Assembly (NCBI GenBank): GCA_944389345.1
Contig: CALXMA010000005.1
Coordinates: forward strand, 1 to 59,926
Length of the DNA: 59,926 bases
Source: an uncultured Alphaproteobacteria bacterium
Lineage (GTDB): Bacteria > Pseudomonadota > Alphaproteobacteria > Rs-D84
Reading direction: 5' to 3'
Each line of letters starts with the position of its first letter. The first letter of the stretch is position 1. Under the pieces are notes generated by a model. The model was not told the DNA's origin and made no database searches. It saw only the letters and a list, made by a program, of their open reading frames with translations. This document shows positions 54,193-59,926 of the stretch, in pieces. A program made the position numbers and the translations under genes.

Positions 54193-54387
54193 TGTTGAAA
54201 AGCGTTTTTAGTTTTTTATCAACAAGTTTTCAACAATTTTTTGCCGGATTTTTGCGGTGTTTGCGAAATGTGTTGAAAAAGTATGCCTGATAATTAACAG
54301 TTGAAATTGCCGATCATTTTCAACATTTTTAACATTTTTGCCGGTATGCTTTTTATACTTGTTGAAAATTGTTGAAATTGTTATAAT
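54193..54387. other. Cluster of TTTTCAACA 9-mers, candidate oriC or regulator array
   Basis: Non-coding stretch 54098-54418. TGTTGAAAA (reverse complement TTTTCAACA) occurs at 54193-54201, 54271-54279 and 54360-54368; TTTTCAACA at 54227-54235 and 54317-54325; TTATCAACA, one mismatch from a DnaA box, at 54216-54224; degenerate copies at 54299-54307 and 54370-54378. The DNA around is T- and A-rich. The window also holds parAB, recF, rnpA, mnmG and rsmG, often origin-proximal. Alternatively the repeats control the virB3 promoter they overlap. Confidence 0.5.
54359..54387 (+). promoter_or_regulatory. Promoter of virB3-virB4 operon
   Basis: TTGTTG (54359-54364), 17 bases, consensus TATAAT (54382-54387), overlapping two of the GTTGAAA repeats. 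The leader carries GGGGGAGGG before the virB3 ATG. Confidence 0.6.
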
Positions 54388-54418
54388 TCAGGCAACAGGG
54401 GGAGGGTCTTTCCATATA

Positions 54419-54715
54419 ATGAGACAACAAGTATTAAAAGCATTGGCAAATCCGGCGCGCATATTTTATGTGCCTTATTCGTTGGCCGTGATTAATTTTG
54501 CCGTGCAATTCATTGTTTTTATTGTGCTTTTTATTATCGGGTTGGCGGTATATGGTGTGGATTCTGGGATTTACCCGTTGTATTTTATGGTGTCTGTTAT
54601 CATAGTTCATGCAATTTTGGCCGTGTTTTCCCGGCGGGAACCACAACTGGGCCAGATTGTGGCGGCGAAAATACAACTGATGAAGAAAAAAATACCTGGG
54701 CGGTTGGCGGCGTAA
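54419..54715 (+). CDS. virB3: VirB3-like type IV secretion protein
   Basis: A 98-residue protein with two membrane helices (VINFAVQFIVFIVLFIIGLAV and LYFMVSVIIVHAILAVF) after a short N-terminus containing LKALANPARIFYVPYS, which fits the VirB3 fold. Start ATG 54419 has GGAGGG. Immediately upstream of virB4, the conserved VirB3-VirB4 order. VirB3 sits in the inner membrane part of the T4SS. Confidence 0.85.
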   Translation: MRQQVLKALANPARIFYVPYSLAVINFAVQFIVFIVLFIIGLAVYGVDSGIYPLYFMVSVIIVHAILAVFSRREPQLGQIVAAKIQLMKKKIPGRLAA

Positions 54716-54718
54716 GAT

Positions 54719-57136
54719 ATGAATGGATTTATACAACATTTTGCAGGTGGTGAATTTCCTTTGACGGCGATAATACTGGTTATGGCCGTGGTGTTCGTTT
54801 TTATTATTCTGATGATGTATTTACCGGTGTTGACCAAAAAGATATTTCCTAAATTCGGATATGTCAGATATTCACAGTATTTACCTTTTGGCACAGTGTA
54901 TACTGATAACACGATGACGTTGACCGATGGTGGTATTATTCGTGTTTACCGCGTGTCCGGTGTTCAAACCAGTATGCAAGATAATGCCACACGTGAAAAA
55001 TTCTTGGATTTACGGGCGCAATTGTTTAATCAAATTCGCGACCCAAATGTTGTTTTACGCTTCTATACCGTTCGTGATGCGGTTGGGGAAAACACGGACT
55101 ATGAATTTGACCAGCCTGTTTTGCAAAAAATCTATGATAAATGGAAAAGGCAGGGACTGCGCATATTTACAAATAATTATTATATTGTTTTGTCTGTGGG
55201 GGGTACCGGGGCACGTGATAAATTAAATCAATACAGCAGTTATATAGAATCTGTGTTGGCGGCATATCATCCGGTTGTATTACGTAATGATGCCAAGGAT
55301 AATATGGCGCGGTTCTTTGGACGTATTTTGTCCCCAATTTCAAAGCCGTCCCCGGCCGTATGCGACCAAAGTATTGCTGATGTCGCAACGGTTGACGATG
55401 TCGATTTTATGGATAATGGGATTATTCGTTATATTGGTGGCGGACGTCAATCTTTTGCAGTTGCGATTTCGTTCAAGATTTCGCCAGATTATTTGGATGA
55501 AGATTTCTTTGATTCTGTGTCCACAATACAAACAGAAATGATTTGTATGAATGCGTTTGGAATTATGGGCAATGCAGATGTTGAATCTGTGTTGCGTCAA
55601 CGTCGTGCAACCGTCAAAGAAAACGAAGATTCCGCCACAGAACAGATATCCGAGGCGCAATCCGCAATGGATGAAAATATTTCGGGAAATCAGAATCTGG
55701 TTAATTATTATCCTGTGTTTTTAATATTCGGTGCAACGGTTGATGCGTTAACAAAATATATCGAAGAATTTAATAAAATTGCCGCCGCGTTCGGTGTGTC
55801 GCCTATTGTTGAAACATTTGCGTCAAAGGTTTCTTGGTTTTCTTTGATTCCGGGATTTGATGTTTTCCCGCGCAGTTTCAAAATGCTGTCGCGTACCGCC
55901 GCAATCAGTATACCTATGTCCAGTACACCACGTGGGGTGGCGAACTGTGATTGGGGTCCGGGACCATTGGTTGTTTTCCCAACCGCCCAGGGTACACCGT
56001 ATCAATTCCAGTTTCATGTATCAGATAAACCGGCCGCGGTGGCACATACGTTGGCAATTGGTCCAACGGGTGGTGGTAAAACAACTTTGTTCAGTTTCTT
56101 AATCGCGCAATCGTTGCGACATAAACAGTTAAAGGCGTTCTTTTTCGACAGAAACAAGGGTGCGGAAATATTTACTTTGGCCGTGGGCGGAAAATATGTA
56201 ACCATGACGGGTAAAGATAAAAATAAAGCGGATTCCGGGCGGTTTTTAACACATCTGAATCCATTAAAAATGGCCGACAGTCCAGAAAATCGTGCGTTTT
56301 TGCGTCGGTGGTTGGCAATGATTACGGGAAATTCTGATGCCGGGTCCGCAGATGAAATTGCGCGTGCGGTTTCTGTGAATTTTGATTATTTACAGCAATC
56401 GGACAGATTGTTAAAAAATCTGTGGGAAAGTTGTTTTTCATCCGCGGGAAATATGCGACCTGCGTTGAAAAAATGGGTCGATCCATTACAATATGGCGAT
56501 ATATTCAATGAAGATTCTGATACGTTGGATTTGAATGCACGGTTGACCACGTTTGATTTTACAGATATTTTGCAAGACGAAACGTTGGCGCCCGCCGTTA
56601 TTTCATATATTTTACACAGAATTAATAATAATACTGTGGCGGGTGGAAATCCATCGCTGATTATGATTGATGAAACGGCGCCTATGTTGGAAAACAAAAT
56701 GTTCCGTGATAATTTTATCGTTGGTTTGCAAGAAGGACGTAAAAATCGACAGGCGTATATGGTCGCGTTCCAGCGTGCAAATGTGTTAGATAAACTGGGG
56801 ATTGGTGATGTTGTCCGTGGCCAGGCTCAAACCGTGTTGTTTTTCAGAAATCCGGCCGCAGATGCGTCTGATTATCAATATTGGAATTTGAATCCGTTGG
56901 AAATGGCGTTTATCCAGGGCAAGGCGTATCCGACATTAAAACGGGCCGTGCTGTTATCACGTCCGGTTACGGGCGAATCTGTGATATTAAATACAGAACT
57001 GGGCGGATTGGGCAATTTGTTGCGTCTGTTTGAATCTGGGCGGTCGTCGGTGTTATTGGCCGAAGAATTATATGCACAATATGGAAATAACTTTGTGGCC
57101 GAATATTTGAAAAAACAAGGGGCGGGTGATTTATAA
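54719..57136 (+). CDS. virB4: VirB4-family type IV secretion ATPase
   Basis: VirB4 energises T4SS assembly and transfer. The 805-residue product has Walker A GPTGGGKTT near residue 447, Walker B SLIMIDETAPML near 646, VGLQEGRKNRQAYMVAFQ and the C-terminal AEELYAQYGNNFVAEYL. Unlike classical soluble VirB4 it begins with a strong membrane helix (TAIILVMAVVFVFIILMMYLP split, residues about 16-36). Three bases after virB3. Other virB genes are not in the window. Confidence 0.94.
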   Translation: MNGFIQHFAGGEFPLTAIILVMAVVFVFIILMMYLPVLTKKIFPKFGYVRYSQYLPFGTVYTDNTMTLTDGGIIRVYRVSGVQTSMQDNATREKFLDLRAQLFNQIRDPNVVLRFYTVRDAVGENTDYEFDQPVLQKIYDKWKRQGLRIFTNNYYIVLSVGGTGARDKLNQYSSYIESVLAAYHPVVLRNDAKDNMARFFGRILSPISKPSPAVCDQSIADVATVDDVDFMDNGIIRYIGGGRQSFAVAISFKISPDYLDEDFFDSVSTIQTEMICMNAFGIMGNADVESVLRQRRATVKENEDSATEQISEAQSAMDENISGNQNLVNYYPVFLIFGATVDALTKYIEEFNKIAAAFGVSPIVETFASKVSWFSLIPGFDVFPRSFKMLSRTAAISIPMSSTPRGVANCDWGPGPLVVFPTAQGTPYQFQFHVSDKPAAVAHTLAIGPTGGGKTTLFSFLIAQSLRHKQLKAFFFDRNKGAEIFTLAVGGKYVTMTGKDKNKADSGRFLTHLNPLKMADSPENRAFLRRWLAMITGNSDAGSADEIARAVSVNFDYLQQSDRLLKNLWESCFSSAGNMRPALKKWVDPLQYGDIFNEDSDTLDLNARLTTFDFTDILQDETLAPAVISYILHRINNNTVAGGNPSLIMIDETAPMLENKMFRDNFIVGLQEGRKNRQAYMVAFQRANVLDKLGIGDVVRGQAQTVLFFRNPAADASDYQYWNLNPLEMAFIQGKAYPTLKRAVLLSRPVTGESVILNTELGGLGNLLRLFESGRSSVLLAEELYAQYGNNFVAEYLKKQGAGDL

Positions 57137-57139
57137 AAT

Positions 57140-57760
57140 ATGAAATTTTACAGAATTTTATATTTGTTGGTCGTATGTATACCCGGGGTGGCGGTGGCGT
57201 ATGATGACTGTTTGTCGTATAAGTTAAATCCGCGCATTGTTTTGGAAACACCCGCATGGTCCAAAGAGGTTGTACAACCATTACGTCAAATGGATTTGTG
57301 GCATGGTAATGTTGTTGCAACAATGGTTGATAATTACGATATTGTTGCGGATATTACCAATATCGAAGATGGATATTGTGTCGCGTTAAAGTCTGTGGAT
57401 GCGTCTGTTGGGTATACTGATTTCTTGGTCCAAATTGATATCAGGCATAAACCAAATACATGTTCTTATAATGCGATTCTGGCGCACGAAGACGAACATA
57501 TACGCGCGTATTTATCTGTAATAGACGATTACAAAAAAGAATTACAGGATTCTGTGTATTCGGCGGCTAATTCTATTACACCGATTTTTGTGCGTCGCGC
57601 CGAAGATATAGATTACGCAATCAGTGAATTAAATGCGGAATTACAGGCACACCCAGATTTAATTTTAATCAAACAAAAAATCAAGGCCGCAGAAGAAATA
57701 AGAAACAAGCGTGTGGATCAACATGATACTGGTGAAAGTCTGCGTAAATGTTTCCAATAA
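57140..57760 (+). CDS. Exported HExxH protein in the virB3-virB4 operon
   Basis: A 206-residue product with a signal peptide (MKFYRILYLLVVCIPGVAVA). Residues 116-120 are HEDEH, an HExxH zinc-binding motif within SYNAILAHEDEHIRAYL, and the C-terminal half is helical (residues 120-200). Cysteines at 24, 80, 108 and near the end could form disulphides. It starts three bases after virB4. A periplasmic zinc protease acting on the envelope or T4SS is plausible but only inferred. Confidence 0.7.
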   Translation: MKFYRILYLLVVCIPGVAVAYDDCLSYKLNPRIVLETPAWSKEVVQPLRQMDLWHGNVVATMVDNYDIVADITNIEDGYCVALKSVDASVGYTDFLVQIDIRHKPNTCSYNAILAHEDEHIRAYLSVIDDYKKELQDSVYSAANSITPIFVRRAEDIDYAISELNAELQAHPDLILIKQKIKAAEEIRNKRVDQHDTGESLRKCFQ

Positions 57761-57764
57761 AAAT

Positions 57765-57796
57765 ACCCGTAATTTTTAGATTACGGGTTTTATTTT
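57765..57796. terminator. Bidirectional terminator after the virB operon
   Basis: ACCCGTAAT (57765-57773) and ATTACGGGT (57780-57788) form a perfect 9-bp stem, followed by TTTATTTTATT. Confidence 0.85.
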
Positions 57797-58130
57797 ATTC
57801 ACGTATGTATTTATATGTTATATCACCATCACGTAAGATTAATGTATTATCATCCAGTGATTCTATTGTATATGTTTGTGTGAATTCTATGGTTTGACCG
57901 TTGCCGATACTGTTGCCGGTCATTACCAGTTCATCGCCATCGCGCGACCACGTTTCATATTCCAGTGTGGCCATATTTACCGATTGTGCCGTTCCATCGG
58001 TGTTTAATACAAATCCCTGGGTCATATTTTCCATTCCTGGTACGGGCTGGGTCCAGGTGCCGGTAATTTGCGGGGTGTCATTACATGCGGTCAGCATTAT
58101 CAGACCAATAATTGGTAATAATTTCTTCAT
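57795..58130 (-). CDS. Small lipoprotein, lipocalin-like
   Basis: A 111-residue protein with lipobox LTAC (Cys16). The mature part is beta-rich: ITGTWTQPVPGM, FVLNTDGTAQSV, DELVMTGNSIG, TQTYTIESLDDNTLIL, a pattern seen in lipocalin-like single-domain lipoproteins. Function unknown. Convergent with the virB operon. Confidence 0.72.
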   Translation of the reverse strand: MKKLLPIIGLIMLTACNDTPQITGTWTQPVPGMENMTQGFVLNTDGTAQSVNMATLEYETWSRDGDELVMTGNSIGNGQTIEFTQTYTIESLDDNTLILRDGDITYKYIRE

Positions 58131-58173
58131 AAGATATCCTTTGGTTAACCACGGTAATTATATCAATTAAAAC

Positions 58174-58202
58174 TTGCCACGTAAAAGATTAATTCATAAA
58201 AT
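58174..58202 (+). promoter_or_regulatory. Promoter of the ABC-F gene, leaderless geometry
   Basis: TTGCCA (58174-58179), 17-base spacer, TAAAAT (58197-58202), ATG six bases later at 58209; no Shine-Dalgarno. Confidence 0.6.
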
Positions 58203-58208
58203 CCACGC

Positions 58209-59819
58209 ATGCGTGCTGAAAATTTATCTTTGTCGTTTGGAACCAATATTGTTTATGACAATGCGTCGTTCAATTTGCCAAAAAATGTCAAGGCTGGGAT
58301 AGTCGGGGTGAATGGCGCGGGTAAAACGACATTGTTCAAAATTATGATGGGCCAGATTACGCCTGATTCTGGGGTGATAGATGTTGATGGGGCGGAATTG
58401 GGCTATTTGCCCCAGGTCATAGAAATACCAGATCCGAATATAACCGTTTGGGATTTTATTATGTCTGGTCGGCCAATTGAAAAATTGGAATCTGCGCTGA
58501 ATAAACTGTACATGGATTTGGCCCAGAACCCAGATGATGCACGTATTTTAGATGAAATTTCCGCGGTCCAGGATAAATTAAATCACTATGATGTTTATAA
58601 TGCCGATGCAATAATGTTGAATATCATAGAAAATATGAACCTGGGCGATATGCTTGATATGCCGTTGTCCAAGTTATCTGGTGGACAAAAGTCCAAGGTT
58701 GCGTTCGCAAGATTACTGTATTCTGGGGCGGGTGTTTTATTATTGGATGAACCGACAAATCATCTGGATGCAGAAAGTCGCGATTTTGTTTGTGATTATC
58801 TGCGACGTTATCGTGGAACTGTATTGATTATCAGTCATGATGTTGATTTCTTGAATAAAATTGTGTCCAAGATTTTATATATAGACAAGGTCGCGCACAG
58901 TATAACCGTGTTTGATGGAAATTGGGATGATTATAAGCGTAAATCTGGGCAATTGCGACGGCAACGCGATGCAAAAATAAAATCAGAAGAAAGACAGATA
59001 AAACACTTGTCTGAATTTGTTGCACGTGCAAATGCGTCCAGTCCAACCGCACACGGATTAAAGCGGGCAGGGCATGTACGGGCCGGACAATTGGAAAAGT
59101 TATTGGCACATCGTACCGTACGCGAAACCGAATACAAGCGTGTGAAAATGGATTTATCCCCCATGCGTGAAGGTGCACGGTTTCCAATTATGGTTGATGA
59201 TTTATGGTTCAGATATCCTGGGAAAAAATTGTTGTATCGAAAATTATCTTTTCATATATCGGGTGGCGAAAGGTTTTTAATCGTTGGTGAAAATGGGACA
59301 GGTAAATCAACACTGTTGAAATTAATTATGGGATATTTAACCCCAGAACGCGGAATCATAGATATAAATCCAAAGACCGATATTGCGTACTATGCCCAGG
59401 AATTAGAACAGTTGGATATGGATAAAACCGTATTAGAAAATATCGCAATGCCACAATATAATGAATTGCAATTGCGTGCGGTGGCGGCGAATTTTTTGTT
59501 CTTTGATATGGATGTGTTCAAACGTGTCGGAATTTTGTCGCCGGGTGAACGGGCGCGTGTCGCATTGTGCAAGTTATTGTTAAAACGTGCAAATTTACTG
59601 ATTTTAGATGAACCAACAAATCATCTGGACCCAGATACCCAAAGAATTATAGGTGATAATTTTCATGATTTTCCAGGCACCATCATAGTGGTCAGTCATA
59701 ATCCAGAATTTGTTGAACAAATTGGTATTACACGTATGTTGGTGTTGCCGTCGGGACGTATAGAAGACTATGACCACGAAAAGTTAGAATATTATTATTC
59801 GGTGAACAGTAAAGAATAA
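58209..59819 (+). CDS. ABC-F family ATPase
   Basis: ABC-F proteins act on ribosomes or translation rather than transport. The 536-residue protein has two ABC domains and no membrane segments: Walker A GVNGAGKTT (33-41), signature LSGGQKSKVAFARLL, Walker B LLLDEPTNHLDA; then a basic linker (RRQRDAKIKSEERQIKHL) and the second domain with GENGTGKST, LSPGERARVALCKLL and LILDEPTNHLDP. EttA/Uup/YbiT-type housekeeping member is likely; which one is not clear. Confidence 0.94.
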   Translation: MRAENLSLSFGTNIVYDNASFNLPKNVKAGIVGVNGAGKTTLFKIMMGQITPDSGVIDVDGAELGYLPQVIEIPDPNITVWDFIMSGRPIEKLESALNKLYMDLAQNPDDARILDEISAVQDKLNHYDVYNADAIMLNIIENMNLGDMLDMPLSKLSGGQKSKVAFARLLYSGAGVLLLDEPTNHLDAESRDFVCDYLRRYRGTVLIISHDVDFLNKIVSKILYIDKVAHSITVFDGNWDDYKRKSGQLRRQRDAKIKSEERQIKHLSEFVARANASSPTAHGLKRAGHVRAGQLEKLLAHRTVRETEYKRVKMDLSPMREGARFPIMVDDLWFRYPGKKLLYRKLSFHISGGERFLIVGENGTGKSTLLKLIMGYLTPERGIIDINPKTDIAYYAQELEQLDMDKTVLENIAMPQYNELQLRAVAANFLFFDMDVFKRVGILSPGERARVALCKLLLKRANLLILDEPTNHLDPDTQRIIGDNFHDFPGTIIVVSHNPEFVEQIGITRMLVLPSGRIEDYDHEKLEYYYSVNSKE

Positions 59820-59839
59820 ATAATATTTTTGTGTCTTTT

Positions 59840-59926
59840 TCATTTATTTCCTTTGGCGCGATTATGTGTTTTGCATAGCATTTGGCAATTTTTAATATCT
59901 GTTGCACCACCATTTGACCATGCGGT
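59840..59926 (-). CDS. HNH endonuclease, C-terminal fragment at window edge
   Basis: On the minus strand an open frame enters from outside the window and reads ...AWSNGGATDIKNCQMLCKTHNRAKGNK then TGA. NxQxLCxxHNxxKG is the second half of an HNH nuclease fold. Only 28 residues are visible; whether it belongs to a restriction, phage or housekeeping enzyme is unknown. Confidence 0.7.
   Translation of the reverse strand, partial: TAWSNGGATDIKNCQMLCKTHNRAKGNK

Overview
The window looks like an origin-proximal stretch of chromosome from an alphaproteobacterium with a compact genome, probably uncultured and host-associated. The placement rests on an alpha-type SspB (DUF-like ClpXP adaptor), ParAB, Pal, a VirB3/VirB4 pair, a eukaryote-like (type 2) IleRS and a very tight gene layout. 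Stop codon usage (TAA, TAG, TGA) is standard. The exact order cannot be fixed from sequence reading alone. Several genes that cluster around oriC in many bacteria occur here in scattered form: mnmG, rsmG, parA, parB, recF, rnpA and yidD.

Layout. 1-8.7 kb (mostly minus): tRNA-Val(UAC), ybaB, the truB-rpsO-pnp translation/RNA-decay cluster, a P-loop kinase-like gene, mutS, xseB and infC (with an AUU start). 8.7-16 kb: a degenerate family-4 uracil-DNA glycosylase, the lipoprotein Pal, parAB, an exported HExxH protein flanked by two near-identical palindromes, rsmG, a TPR membrane protein and gpsA. 16-18 kb: an accessory-looking island with a radical SAM enzyme, a structured RNA ending in a terminator, and two exported cysteine-rich proteins. 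18-22.7 kb: a MacAB-TolC-type tripartite exporter. 22.7-27 kb: tRNA-Cys, recF, sspB, accBC, yidD and rnpA. 27-35 kb: mreB, a possible RNA attenuator, tRNA-Val(GAC), metG, queH, fabD-fabG, mnmG and tRNA-Thr. 35-43.4 kb: ileS, a small exported protein, nth, pheST and rpmI-rplT. 43.4-52 kb: mreC-mreD-mrdA-rodA (rod-shape cell wall elongation), then topA-dnaG. 52-54.1 kb: ychF, a SufD-like orphan and rpmJ. 54.1-57.8 kb: an AT-rich non-coding region with a cluster of 9-mers resembling DnaA boxes, then virB3-virB4 and a second exported HExxH protein. 57.8 kb to end: a lipoprotein, an ABC-F ATPase and the C-terminus of an HNH nuclease.

Working together: mreB/mreC/mreD/mrdA/rodA supply the elongasome; mutS, xseB, recF, nth, topA and dnaG supply replication and repair; metG, ileS, pheST, infC, ribosomal proteins, truB, mnmG and queH supply translation and tRNA modification; accBC, fabD, fabG and gpsA supply lipid precursors. 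Most of these are ordinary. The points most worth a second look are: (1) a repeated promoter geometry that places the predicted transcription start at or within a few bases of the start codon (leaderless mRNAs) for recF, a SufD-like gene, an ABC-F gene, mreC, rnpA, rsmG and others; (2) the 9-mer cluster at about 54.2-54.4 kb as a candidate oriC or regulator array; (3) the radical SAM / structured RNA / Cys-rich protein island; (4) a three-way competing hairpin set at 28.45-28.55 kb; and (5) two exported HExxH proteins, one in the virB3-virB4 operon and one between paired palindromes beside parAB.
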